From the NCBI GenBank assembly GCA_030123605.1, contig CP126123.1, forward strand, positions 2,708,001 through 2,772,000: DNA of 64,000 nucleotides, in the 5' to 3' direction. The DNA is from Nitrospira sp. GTDB lineage: Bacteria > Nitrospirota > Nitrospiria > Nitrospirales > Nitrospiraceae. Positions 44,755 to 55,193 of the stretch are shown here, piece after piece. The notes beneath the pieces are model-generated. The model was not told the origin of the DNA. It did not search any database and worked only from the letters and a program-made list of their open reading frames with translations. Numbering within the stretch: position 1 is the stretch's first letter; every line of letters starts with the position of its first letter. Position numbers and translations under genes: made by a program.

Positions 44755-44843
44755 TCTCATCCCTGGTTGCTACCCTCCAGGTGAACGTCACGCGCAGGCA
44801 CTCTCCTGCGCACCAAGTCAACATCTTGTAGGAGGGGACCAGT

Positions 44844-46328
<1,485 letters not shown>

Positions 46329-46360
46329 CGGAGAGGAGCAGGTTGCCGTCGAGTGAACGC

Positions 46361-47824
46361 TTAGCGGTAGCCTGCTCCGGCCTTCTTGGGCATGAGTAAC
46401 GATGGCGCGGTTGAAGACGGAGTCCCTTGGCGGCCCACCGGCTGGGCAATCAGATCGTACCCCGCGACATCGGTGACCGTCACCGAGACAAACTCGCCGG
46501 GTTTGGCCGTCTCATGATCGCAATAGACTACGCCGTCGATTTCGGGGGCCAACCCTTCGTGCCTCGCTTCCAGCAATCGGCCCGATTCCTCGGAGATTCC
46601 ATCCGCGAGCACCTCCAGCGTGCGACCCAGGTAATCGCGATTCTTCGCGGCCGAGATCGACTCCTGCAAGGCCAGCAACTCATTCTGCCGCTCCTCCATC
46701 ACCGCGCGCTCCACCTTGCGATCGAGATCGACGGCGGAGGTGCCCTCCTCATCGGAATAGAGAAACACCGCGACGCGGTCGAACTCCATATCGAGCATGA
46801 ACTGCTTGAGTTCCTCGAACATGGCATCGGTCTCGCCGGGAAATCCGACGATAAAGGCTGTCCTGAAAAACACGCCGGGAATCTTGTTGCGAATACGCTC
46901 GACCAATGTGGTCAGGTGTGTGCGGTCACCCAGCCGATGCATCCGCTTCAACATCGCATCGCTGATGTGCTGCAGCGGCATGTCGAGGTACTTCGTGATG
47001 CGTTCCTCCCCGGCATAGAGTTCCAGCAACTCGTCGGTCACCTGTTGCGGATAGAGATAGAAGGGCCTGATCCAGCGCACATCGTTCACCGTGACCAGCT
47101 CGCGCAGCAGCGTCGTGAGCCCCTGCCTGATCCCAAGGTCCACTCCGTAATTGATCGTGTCCTGGGAAATCAGATTGAGTTCCTTCACCCCTTCCTCGGC
47201 CAATCGCCGCGCTTCTGCCACGATCGATTCGATCGGGCGGCTCCTCTGTTTACCCCGCATGATCGGAATGGCGCAGAAGGCACAGTTCCTGTTGCAGCCT
47301 TCGGCGATTTTCAGATAGGCACTATGCGGAGCCCCGAGCCGGATGCGAGGGGTGTCGGCATCATACAGATAGGGCGGCCGGCCCAGCCACAACCGCTGTT
47401 GACGCGCCTTCGGAGCCAACAGACTGCGGCAGATCTCCGCGATCCGCCCGAACTCGCCCGTCCCGACCACCCCGTCCAGTTCGGGCAATTCCTTCAACAA
47501 CTCGCCCTGGTACCGTTGGGCCAAACAGCCGGCCGCGATCAACACACGGCAGGAGCCGGATTTTTTCAGACGCCCGTGCTCGATGATGCTGTTGATCGAT
47601 TCCTGTTTGGCCTCTTCGATGAACCCGCAGGTGTTGATAATGATCACCTCAGCGGCACGCGCGTCGCCTGTGAGTTGAAACCCGCCTGCCGCCAGGGTGC
47701 CCAGCATCACCTCGGAATCCACCTGGTTCTTGGAACAACCCAGGTTCACGAAGCCGATCGTCGTCGCGCGCGGGACTTTCTTAGCCGGTTTGTTGCGATC
47801 AAGTTGAATCAACGGCGCCGTCAT
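46361..47824 (-). CDS. rimO: Ribosomal protein S12 methylthiotransferase
   Basis: 487 residues. The N-terminal cluster-binding domain begins TIGFVNLGCSKNQVDSEVML; the radical-SAM motif is CNRNCAFC (CxxxCxxC) followed by PIMRGKQRSRP; a TRAM-like domain closes the protein. It adds a methylthio group to the conserved Asp of S12. A strong promoter lies so close to the ATG that almost no leader remains, and no Shine-Dalgarno is visible. Confidence 0.94.
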   Translation of the reverse strand: MTAPLIQLDRNKPAKKVPRATTIGFVNLGCSKNQVDSEVMLGTLAAGGFQLTGDARAAEVIIINTCGFIEEAKQESINSIIEHGRLKKSGSCRVLIAAGCLAQRYQGELLKELPELDGVVGTGEFGRIAEICRSLLAPKARQQRLWLGRPPYLYDADTPRIRLGAPHSAYLKIAEGCNRNCAFCAIPIMRGKQRSRPIESIVAEARRLAEEGVKELNLISQDTINYGVDLGIRQGLTTLLRELVTVNDVRWIRPFYLYPQQVTDELLELYAGEERITKYLDMPLQHISDAMLKRMHRLGDRTHLTTLVERIRNKIPGVFFRTAFIVGFPGETDAMFEELKQFMLDMEFDRVAVFLYSDEEGTSAVDLDRKVERAVMEERQNELLALQESISAAKNRDYLGRTLEVLADGISEESGRLLEARHEGLAPEIDGVVYCDHETAKPGEFVSVTVTDVAGYDLIAQPVGRQGTPSSTAPSLLMPKKAGAGYR

Positions 47825-47832
47825 AACCAGGC

Positions 47833-47862
47833 AGTCTACGAGACGGTCGAAAAGGCTGTCAA
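47833..47862 (-). promoter_or_regulatory. rimO promoter, transcript start at or next to the ATG
   Basis: On the minus strand TTGACA (47862-47857), 18 bp, TAGACT (47838-47833); eight bases separate the -10 box from the ATG at 47824. Confidence 0.72.
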
Positions 47863-47872
47863 ACCCGACATC

Positions 47873-47902
47873 TTGCTATTCCGTTTGAAGCTATCCTAGA
47901 TT
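47873..47902 (+). promoter_or_regulatory. Gamma carbonic anhydrase promoter, transcript start at or next to the ATG
   Basis: TTGCTA (47873-47878), 18 bp, TAGATT (47897-47902), then six bases to ATG 47909. Confidence 0.55.
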
Positions 47903-47908
47903 GAATCC

Positions 47909-48448
47909 ATGATCCGCATGTTTCAAGGCATCACACCGACCATCCCTGAGTCCTGCTTCATCGAGGAGACCGCGGTCGTCATCGGGGATGTCGTGATGGG
48001 CGAAGAGGCCAGCGCTTGGTTCCATGCGGTCATTCGCGGGGATGTGAACTACATTCGCATCGGTCACCGGACCAACGTGCAGGACCTCTGCATGTTGCAT
48101 GTCACGCACGATACCCATCCGCTCATCATCGGCGACGACGTGACCATCGGCCACAATGTGGTGCTGCATGGCTGCACCATTCACAATCGCGTGCTGGTCG
48201 GAATGGGGTCCATCATCATGGACGGCGCGGTCATCGGCGAAGATTCCGTGGTCGGCGCCGGCGCCTTGATCACGGAAGGCACCATCGTTCCGCCCAAGAG
48301 CCTCATCCTGGGCTCACCGGCCAAGGTCAAACGCCCCGTCACGGAACAGGAACTCGCCTGGATCCGCGAATCGGCGCAGAACTACGTGCGGTACTCGCGT
48401 CAATACCTGTCCGGTCCCGACAAGACTCGCCCGGGCTTCTGGGTCTGA
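47909..48448 (+). CDS. Gamma-class carbonic anhydrase family protein
   Basis: 179 residues of left-handed beta-helix hexapeptides: ASAWFHAVIRGDVNYIRIGHRTNVQDLCMLHVTHDTHPLIIGDDVTIGHNVVLHGCTI, with the three zinc-binding His of the YrdA/PaaY type. Family members hydrate CO2 or have lost that activity. It is divergent from rimO, and its leader looks nearly absent. Confidence 0.92.
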   Translation: MIRMFQGITPTIPESCFIEETAVVIGDVVMGEEASAWFHAVIRGDVNYIRIGHRTNVQDLCMLHVTHDTHPLIIGDDVTIGHNVVLHGCTIHNRVLVGMGSIIMDGAVIGEDSVVGAGALITEGTIVPPKSLILGSPAKVKRPVTEQELAWIRESAQNYVRYSRQYLSGPDKTRPGFWV

Positions 48449-48490
48449 CCTCACCGTACGACCTCGCGCACAGCCGCATAGTTTCGCCCG

Positions 48491-49183
48491 TTACCCGATC
48501 CGCACCAGACAAATAGGATCGCCCACCGTCGGCGAGGCGAAGGTCCGCCGGTCGATTCGATAGGGGATTCGTTTTCGATGGCACCACTCGGCGATCCACA
48601 CCGCCTCTTCGACCGTCGTCGTCACCAAGCCCGGCACCATCAATCGACTGAGACAACGTTCGACCAACGTCGCGACCGTACGTTGCTGAGGAAGGAATTT
48701 CCGCGCATCGAATGTGACAGGGTTGGCGCGGCCATAGGACAGGGCCGACAGCTCCGGAAACCGTTCCGGGTCATTCAACACACTGACCAGCCACAGATGG
48801 TCGGTTCGATCTTTCACGGAACCGGCGTCTCGGTGGTGAAAACGTATCGGAAGTCCGGCGCAGGCGCGATTGAGGACCAGCACTTCCTGCCTTCGTAGAT
48901 TGCACGCCACCACGTTTCGCCCCAGGTCCACACATTCCATGGCAATGGGAGGAATCTCCGCCACGCCGGCCCCGACATAGAGGCTGGTACCGCCAGCCTT
49001 GAGGCGAGATGCGAGCGCCTTCGCCACCTTGAGGCCCAGCCGCTGGCAAGGCCCTCGTTTCGCCTCCCAGAATTCATCGCCGCCCTCGTCGCAATAGATC
49101 GGGCCGAGCTTGGAATAGTCCAGACGGTGAAACACCTCGGCAATCGTCGCGCGAGTCGAGGCTCGAATGCGGCTCTTTGCCAT
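48491..49183 (-). CDS. Unknown 230-aa protein, possibly methyltransferase-like
   Basis: The middle part SLYVGAGVAEIPPIAMECVDLGRNVVACNLR looks like motif I and II of a Rossmann methyltransferase, but the glycine loop (GAGVAE) is followed by Pro-Pro, unlike most active enzymes. Conserved-looking ends (RLDYSKLGPIYCDEGGDEFW) give no further hint. It is convergent with the carbonic anhydrase gene. Confidence 0.65.
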   Translation of the reverse strand: MAKSRIRASTRATIAEVFHRLDYSKLGPIYCDEGGDEFWEAKRGPCQRLGLKVAKALASRLKAGGTSLYVGAGVAEIPPIAMECVDLGRNVVACNLRRQEVLVLNRACAGLPIRFHHRDAGSVKDRTDHLWLVSVLNDPERFPELSALSYGRANPVTFDARKFLPQQRTVATLVERCLSRLMVPGLVTTTVEEAVWIAEWCHRKRIPYRIDRRTFASPTVGDPICLVRIG

Positions 49184-49271
49184 AGCCGAGTTATCGCACA
49201 GGGTTTTGGGAAAAAGCGATGATGAAACCGCAGCTTGACCGCTGTCCCGCGCAGGTCTCTAAGGAGATGGC

Positions 49272-49992
49272 ATGATGAAGGGGTCTACCGCCGCGTTGCA
49301 CAAGAAGCTGGACGTTCGCGAGGCTCCCTCTACGGGATCACCGAAGCCGCCCATTACCTGCGCATCCCCCGGACGACCATTCGGGACTGGGTGAGGGGAC
49401 GGTATTATGGGGGCGCCGATACCCGCCGATTTTCCAAGCCGATCATTTCTCCAGCAGATCCTGGAGCGCGGTCACTCTCCTTTATGAATCTGATCGAGAT
49501 CCACGTCCTTGATGCGATTCGCCGAGAACACAACATTCCCCTGGAAAAGGCTCGAATGGCCGTCACCTATCTGTCCAAACAGCTTCCATCCAGGCATCCC
49601 CTGGCAAACCGGGAGTTCGAGACGGATGGCCTCAATCTCTTCATTCAGAAATTTGGGCAGTTGATCAACATCTCACAAGCTGGGCAATTGGCGATGAGAG
49701 AGGTGCTCCAGACGCATCTGCGACGCATCGAACGAGATGTGCCTGCATTCCGGTGCGGCTCTATCCCTTCACACGCAAACGAGAGTCGCAGGAAGAACTG
49801 AAGGCCGTCGTGATTGATCCGCGGATATCATTCGGGCGGCCTGTTTTGGCCGGCACCGGCATCCCGACCGCCGTGATTGCCGAACGCTATAAGGCAGGTG
49901 AATCAATGGACGATCTCGCAGACGATTATGGATGCCAACGGTTCGAAATCGAAGAGGCCGTCAGGTGCGAACTGGCCCTCGAAGCTGCCTGA
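49272..49992 (+). pseudogene. Frameshifted DUF433-type antitoxin
   Basis: AAGGAG and ATG 49272 start a frame (MMKGSTAALHKKLDVREAP) that breaks near 49325. The next frame gives LYGITEAAHYLRIPRTTIRDWVRG, a DNA-binding helix-turn-helix, and runs to about 49740; there it breaks again and a third frame gives VRLYPFTRKRES and the DUF433 tail VVIDPRISFGRPVLAGTGIPTAVIAERYKAGESM to a stop at 49992. Joining the pieces yields a normal full-length protein. Two single-base indels therefore separate it from an intact gene. Confidence 0.75.
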
Positions 49993-50379
49993 ACTTTGTG
50001 TCTTTTTCCTCGACCGCTCTCTTGGAAAGAAACGAATCGCAACCGCGCTTCGTGAAGCAGGAGCCATCGTCCATATACACGACGACTATTTCCCGCCTGA
50101 CGCGAAAGACGAAGAGTGGCTGTCACAAGTCGGGAGAAACGGCTGGGTCGTTCTCACCAAAGACCATCGCATCAGATACAGGAATCTTGAGCGAGCGGCA
50201 TTAATGAATGCCGGGGGTCGCGGCATTTATCCTGACCACCGGCGATCTTCAAGGCCAGGAGATGGCAAACATCTTCGTAGCCGCCCTCCCGGGCATCGCC
50301 AAGTTTCTCACCAAACACAAGAAGCCCTTCATGGCGAAAGTCGGTCGGAACGGCTCCGTCTCCATGATGTTTCAATAGC
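49928..50379 (+). pseudogene. Frameshifted PIN-like toxin
   Basis: A frame overlapping the antitoxin end gives VFFLDRSLGKKRIATALREAG, with the first acidic residue of a PIN-like nuclease, and WVVLTKDHRIRY with a second. At GGGGG near 50215-50219 the frame breaks; one base less would continue VAAFILTTGDLQGQEMANIF and VAALPGIAKFLTKHKKPF to the stop at 50377-50379. The start codon is unclear; ATG 49928 is in frame. The arrangement matches VapC-like toxins paired with DUF433 antitoxins. Confidence 0.7.
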
Positions 50380-50506
50380 TGATCACACCTAAACCCGTTC
50401 CTATGGTTCTGCTCTGAACGTGCGGTGGAGGAGAAAGAGGAAGAAATCGTAGAGGCCAGGCAAGATGGTTTTGGAGCCGCAGTCTAGTCAAATCGGTCGA
50501 TGAAAG

Positions 50507-51358
50507 CTACGCGGAATGATGACCGGCCAGCCCGGTTATAGCCGCCACGAGCCCCGCCACAACCTGACCCATGAAGTCGAGACTCAACGTGTCGATTGTA
50601 TCGGTCGGCCGATGGTAGTGGGGATTCCTGAAGTTCGCGGTGTCGGTCAGCATGACGGCTGGGAATCCTTGCTCCCAGAACGAGGTATGGTCGCTCCGTC
50701 TGGTATCGGGCAACAATTCGCCGTTCCCCGGCACCACCAACGGCACCACCGGAACATGTGATCGCATCGCCTGCTCGACCGCCATCGTGAGGGCTTGTGA
50801 GGCTTGGTTACCCACGATAGCTAAGAAGTTGCCGACCGTAGGAACCGGCACCGGCACACCGGGCGGGGCCTGCTGGGTCCCTTCTTCCGACCGCGCATAG
50901 CCGACACATTCCAGGATGATCGCTCCGGCGATTGTCTCCTGCTGCTGTCTCAGCATGGTGGCATAGGCGGTACTCCCCAACAGGCCCTGCTCCTCATGGC
51001 AGAAGGCGACGAATCGAAGCGGTCGTTTGAATGACGATTCCTTCATGACCTGGGCCGTTTCCAACAACACCGCCAGCGCGCTTGCATTGTCGTCGGCCCC
51101 AGGCGAGCCGGAAACCGTATCGTAATGAGCCCCTATCAGCAACGGCGGGAAAGAAGACGGAGCAGGAACAGCTGTGGCAGCAATAACATTGTGATAGGTC
51201 CCGTCCGACGACCCACATGGCTGCCGAACCACCCGATACCCCATCGCATCGAACTGTGCAGCCAGATAGCCTTCGACGGCGAGGAGGTGTGACGGCGCCG
51301 TCACCGGATGCCGCTCTCCGACCAGCGCCTGCAGGTGGGTGAGAAGCCGTGGAGTCAC
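50507..51358 (-). CDS. M28-family zinc peptidase
   Basis: 283 residues. Metal-binding residues are in LLIGAHYDTVSGSPGADDNASALAVLLE (His and Asp ligands), FCHEEQGLLGS (catalytic Glu pair) and SDHTSFWEQGFPAVMLTDTA, with a final HYHRPTDTIDTL His. No signal peptide, so probably a cytoplasmic aminopeptidase. It starts three bases after the argB stop and ends a six-gene minus-strand run. Confidence 0.9.
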   Translation of the reverse strand: MTPRLLTHLQALVGERHPVTAPSHLLAVEGYLAAQFDAMGYRVVRQPCGSSDGTYHNVIAATAVPAPSSFPPLLIGAHYDTVSGSPGADDNASALAVLLETAQVMKESSFKRPLRFVAFCHEEQGLLGSTAYATMLRQQQETIAGAIILECVGYARSEEGTQQAPPGVPVPVPTVGNFLAIVGNQASQALTMAVEQAMRSHVPVVPLVVPGNGELLPDTRRSDHTSFWEQGFPAVMLTDTANFRNPHYHRPTDTIDTLSLDFMGQVVAGLVAAITGLAGHHSA

Positions 51359-51361
51359 GGG

Positions 51362-52258
51362 TTACGCAACGATCTCAGTCCCGATGCCCTTGTGGGTAAA
51401 GATTTCCAACAGAATGGCGTGGGGTACCCGGCCATCGATGATGTGCGCCTTGCCCACTCCGCCGGCCAGCGCATCCAGACAGGCATGGACCTTCGGCAGC
51501 ATTCCCTCGCTGATGGTGCCTCGCTTGACCATACGCTGCACGTCTTTGCGCGAGACCGTCGAGAGGTGTCGCCCATTGGCGTCGCGGATGCCCTTCACGT
51601 CGGTCAACATCACGAGTTTTTCCGCCTTCAGCGCCGCGGCGATGGCGCCGGCCACGAGGTCGGCGTTGATATTGTACGTATTGCCCTCTCGATCGGTCCC
51701 GATCGGTGCGATGACCGGAATGTAGTTGTCTTCCTGGAGCTTCAAGAGGAGAGTGGGATCGATCGACTTGACGTCACCGACGAACCCGAAATCGGCATCG
51801 GTCTCGCCGGCATCGATATCCTTTTCGATGCTCTCCGCCCAGGCCTTCGCCGTCAAGGGCTTGGTCAACATCAGCCCGCCGTCCTTGCCGCTGAGCCCGA
51901 CCGCCTGCCCGCCGTGCCGGTTCAGGAGATCGACGATTTCCATATTGATCCGGCCGGCCAGCACCATCTCCACGATTTCCATCGTGGCGGCATCGGTCAC
52001 CCGCACCCCATGGCGAAACTTCGCCTCCATGCCCAACCGGTCCAACATCCGGTCGATTTGAGGTCCGCCGCCGTGCACGATGACCGGATTCAACCCGACG
52101 TATTTCAACAGGACGACGTTCTGCGCGAACCGCGCCTTGAGCGAGGCATCGGTCATCGCATGCCCCCCGTATTTGATGACGACGGTCTTGCCCTTGAAGG
52201 TGCGGATGTAGGGCAAGGCTTCGATGAGCACGTCGGCTTTCTTGATCAGTTTGTTCAT
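51362..52258 (-). CDS. argB: Acetylglutamate kinase
   Basis: 298 residues. FKGKTVVIKYGGHAMTD, VIVHGGGPQIDRMLDRLGMEAKFRHGVRVTD and LMLTDVKGIRDANG are the standard ArgB blocks. It phosphorylates N-acetylglutamate in arginine synthesis. The N-terminal helix LIKKADVLIEALPYIRTF is present, as in the arginine-sensitive hexameric form. It follows hslU after a 31-bp gap. Confidence 0.95.
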   Translation of the reverse strand: MNKLIKKADVLIEALPYIRTFKGKTVVIKYGGHAMTDASLKARFAQNVVLLKYVGLNPVIVHGGGPQIDRMLDRLGMEAKFRHGVRVTDAATMEIVEMVLAGRINMEIVDLLNRHGGQAVGLSGKDGGLMLTKPLTAKAWAESIEKDIDAGETDADFGFVGDVKSIDPTLLLKLQEDNYIPVIAPIGTDREGNTYNINADLVAGAIAAALKAEKLVMLTDVKGIRDANGRHLSTVSRKDVQRMVKRGTISEGMLPKVHACLDALAGGVGKAHIIDGRVPHAILLEIFTHKGIGTEIVA

Positions 52259-52289
52259 CGTTCGCTCCTCGCGCTCGACTGCCTGCCGC

Positions 52290-53693
52290 TCACAAAATAT
52301 ACCGGCTCAGGTCTTGATCCTTCACGATGTTCTGCAAACGTTCCCGCACATAGGCCGCGTCCACGACGACGGTCTTCTCGCGCATCTCCGGTCCGTCGAA
52401 GGACACCTGTTCAAGCAACCGCTCCATGATCGTAAAAAGACGCCGGGCTCCGATATTTTCCGTGCGCTCGTTGACCTGCACCGCGGTCGCCGCAATCTCC
52501 GCCAACCCCTCCTCCGTGAACTCGACTGTGAGGCCCTCCGTCGCCATCAGCGCGTGGTATTGGCGGACCAGCGACCCGCGCGGCTCGGTCAGGATGCGTA
52601 CGAAATCTTCTTTGGTGAGGGGCGCCAGTTCGACACGGATGGGAAAGCGCCCTTGGAGCTCGGGAATCAGATCCGACGGTTTGGCGACATGAAACGCGCC
52701 GGCGGCGATGAAGAGAATATGGTCCGTCTGGACGGCGCCATGTTTGGTGCTGACGGTGGAGCCTTCCACGATCGGCAGCAGGTCTCGTTGCACCCCTTCG
52801 CGCGACACATCCGGCCCCATCGTGCGCTCACGACCGGCGATCTTGTCGATCTCGTCCAGAAACACGATGCCGGTCTGCTCGACCTTCGTGATGGCTTCCC
52901 GGACCACCTCGTCCATGTCGATGAGTTTCTGTGCCTCTTCCTGGGTGAGGTGTTTCAGCGCGTCCGGCACCTTCATCAACCGCTTCTTTTTCTTCCCTTG
53001 AAACATGCCGCCCAGCATGTCGCGCAAATTCCCTTCCAGTTCCTCCATGCCGCCCGCGTTGGAAATCATCCCCAACGGCAAGGCCCGCTCCTTGACCTCC
53101 ACTTCCACGGACCGTTGATCCAGCTTGCCGTCCCGCAATTGCAGCCGGAGTTTGGATCTGGTGGCATCGGGCGATTCCGCCGCCTCGGGAGCGTCGGAGC
53201 GCTGCGTCGCGTAATCGAATCCGGTCGGAGCGGGACGCGGGGGCGCGCCGGGCAGCAGAAGATCCAGGAGCCGTTCCTCCCCGAGCCGCGAGGCCTTCTC
53301 TTGGACATCCTCCAGATGTTTCGTCTTCACCAGATTGATCGCCAGCTCGGTCAGGTCGCGAATGATCGATTCCACATCCCGCCCGACATAGCCGACCTCG
53401 GTGAATTTCGAGGCCTCGACCTTGATGAACGGCGCTTCGGCGAGCTTCGCCAGCCGCCTGGCGATTTCCGTCTTCCCCACACCGGTCGGCCCGATCATGA
53501 TGATGTTCTTCGGCATCACCTCATCGCGCAACTCGGGAGCGAGCTGCTGGCGGCGCCAGCGATTACGGAGCGCAATCGCCACCATGCGCTTGGCATCCTG
53601 CTGGCCGATCACATAGCGATCCAGTGCTTCGACGATCTGCCGAGGCGTCAAACTGTTCACATTGAGCGGACGGGGCGGGAGGTCGGTCGTCAT
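52290..53693 (-). CDS. hslU: HslU ATPase subunit of the HslUV protease
   Basis: 467 residues from ATG 53693. Walker A GPTGVGKT at 68-75, Walker [11 protein letters not shown], sensor and arginine-finger segments, and the C-terminal LSRYIL that inserts into HslV. It unfolds substrates and feeds them to HslV. The gene lies ten bases after hslV, in the usual xerC-hslV-hslU order. A longer frame to 53729 would overlap hslV. Confidence 0.96.
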   Translation of the reverse strand: MTTDLPPRPLNVNSLTPRQIVEALDRYVIGQQDAKRMVAIALRNRWRRQQLAPELRDEVMPKNIIMIGPTGVGKTEIARRLAKLAEAPFIKVEASKFTEVGYVGRDVESIIRDLTELAINLVKTKHLEDVQEKASRLGEERLLDLLLPGAPPRPAPTGFDYATQRSDAPEAAESPDATRSKLRLQLRDGKLDQRSVEVEVKERALPLGMISNAGGMEELEGNLRDMLGGMFQGKKKKRLMKVPDALKHLTQEEAQKLIDMDEVVREAITKVEQTGIVFLDEIDKIAGRERTMGPDVSREGVQRDLLPIVEGSTVSTKHGAVQTDHILFIAAGAFHVAKPSDLIPELQGRFPIRVELAPLTKEDFVRILTEPRGSLVRQYHALMATEGLTVEFTEEGLAEIAATAVQVNERTENIGARRLFTIMERLLEQVSFDGPEMREKTVVVDAAYVRERLQNIVKDQDLSRYIL

Positions 53694-53703
53694 GGTGCTG
53701 ATC

Positions 53704-54240
53704 CTAACGTGAGAGCGATTCGATGACAATCTGTTGGTTGGTATAAATGTCGATCCCGCCGGCGATCGTCAACGATTCTCTGACCACGTGCTCAGCGGCC
53801 AGTTCGGAATGTCCCAGCAAGGCCCGCGCGGCGGCCAATGCATAGGGACCTCCGGATCCGATCGCCAAGATGCCGTCTTCCGGTTCGACCACATCTCCCG
53901 TTCCGGAAATGATGAAGGAGTGGTCGAGATCGGCGACGGCCAGCAATGCCTCCAACCGCCTCAACACACGATCGGTCCGCCAGTCCTTCGCCAGTTCCAC
54001 GGCGGCCCTGGTCAGGTTGCCGCGATACTCCGCCAACTTGGCCTCGAACTTTTCAAACAGGGTGAAGGCGTCGGCCGTCGCCCCGGCAAAGCCTGCCAGC
54101 ACGGCATCTCCATGCATGCGCCGCATTTTCTTGGCGTTATGCTTCATCACCGTGGTGCCGACCGTGACCTGCCCGTCGCAGCCCATCGTCACCTGGCTGC
54201 CTCGCCTCACACAGAGTACCGTCGTGGATCGAATGTTCAT
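53704..54240 (-). CDS. hslV: HslV peptidase subunit of the HslUV protease
   Basis: 178 residues. Catalytic Thr is probably Thr6, exposed by removal of MNIRS before [21 protein letters not shown] and the late [19 protein letters not shown] are typical. It forms the dodecameric proteolytic core. The ATG overlaps the xerC stop by four bases. Confidence 0.96.
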   Translation of the reverse strand: MNIRSTTVLCVRRGSQVTMGCDGQVTVGTTVMKHNAKKMRRMHGDAVLAGFAGATADAFTLFEKFEAKLAEYRGNLTRAAVELAKDWRTDRVLRRLEALLAVADLDHSFIISGTGDVVEPEDGILAIGSGGPYALAAARALLGHSELAAEHVVRESLTIAGGIDIYTNQQIVIESLSR

Positions 54241-55193
54241 GTCGAACCCTTCTGCTTGGAAATTCCCTTGGCCTCCATCGCGCTCACGGCACGGGGATGG
54301 GTGCGGTCGTACAATGCGAGTAGTTGATCCGTCGCCAGGTGGGTGTATTTTTGCGTGGTACTGAGTGAGGCATGGCCCAACATTTCCTGGATCGCCCGTA
54401 AGTCGGCCCCTCCATCCAGCAAATGCGTTGCGAACGAATGGCGCAGGGTATGGGGGTGAACCGCCCCGCCGGTCAGCCGGCGGGAATATTTCGCCACGAT
54501 GCGCGCAATAGTCCTGGTGGTCAATCGCCCACCACGGCCGTTGCGGAAGACCGCCGTCGTTCCTAACAGTCGCCGAGAGGAAGGATCCGCCGCATTCGGA
54601 ATCTGCGCATGGTAGGCGTCAATGGCGTCGAGGGCCAGGCTGCCGAGCGGAACGATGCGTTCCTTGCCTCCCTTGCCTCGTACCAGCACGACCCCGTCGC
54701 TGCGGCTGATGTCGTCACAATTCATGCCGACCAATTCGCTGACCCGCGCCCCCGTCGAATAGAGGGTTTCCAGGATCGCCTGATCGCGCAAGGAGTCCCG
54801 CCCCTGACCGATAGGAAATTCCATCAAGGTACCGGCATCCTCTTTCGTGAGGACGGAGGGAAGATGTTTGGGCAATTTCGGCGCCCGCACCTCCTCCGCC
54901 GGGTTGACCGTCAGGTGACCGACGCGAACCAGGTACCGGAAGAAGCTGCGCAGACAGGCCAGTTTCCTCGTCAAGGAAGGCTTCTTGTCGCCCTCACGAT
55001 CGCGGGCGGCGAGGAACTCACGGATCAACGCCGGTTCCACCGATTCGGGAGCCAACGGCCCGCGATGCTTCAGGGACTCCTGTGCGAAGGCTTGGAACTG
55101 CGCCAAGTCTGACCTATAGGCACGAATCGTTTGGGGTGACGCGCCCTGCTGAACGGCCAGGGCTTCTAAGAAAGCCCGAATTGCGCGATCCAT
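54237..55193 (-). CDS. xerC: Tyrosine recombinase XerC
   Basis: 318 residues. The N-terminal SAM-like domain ([26 protein letters not shown]) precedes the catalytic domain with Arg in [12 protein letters not shown], Lys in the beta hairpin ([12 protein letters not shown]), [27 protein letters not shown] with the nucleophile Tyr. It resolves chromosome dimers at dif with XerD. Its 5' end overlaps trmFO by 28 bp. Confidence 0.93.
   Translation of the reverse strand: MDRAIRAFLEALAVQQGASPQTIRAYRSDLAQFQAFAQESLKHRGPLAPESVEPALIREFLAARDREGDKKPSLTRKLACLRSFFRYLVRVGHLTVNPAEEVRAPKLPKHLPSVLTKEDAGTLMEFPIGQGRDSLRDQAILETLYSTGARVSELVGMNCDDISRSDGVVLVRGKGGKERIVPLGSLALDAIDAYHAQIPNAADPSSRRLLGTTAVFRNGRGGRLTTRTIARIVAKYSRRLTGGAVHPHTLRHSFATHLLDGGADLRAIQEMLGHASLSTTQKYTHLATDQLLALYDRTHPRAVSAMEAKGISKQKGST

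Noticed and set aside
46427..47899. 490-codon open frame opposite rimO
   Set aside because: Shadow frame; composition is His/Arg/Gln-rich and rimO motifs are intact on the other strand.
52224..53726. 500-codon open frame opposite hslU
   Set aside because: Shadow of hslU; no recognisable motif.
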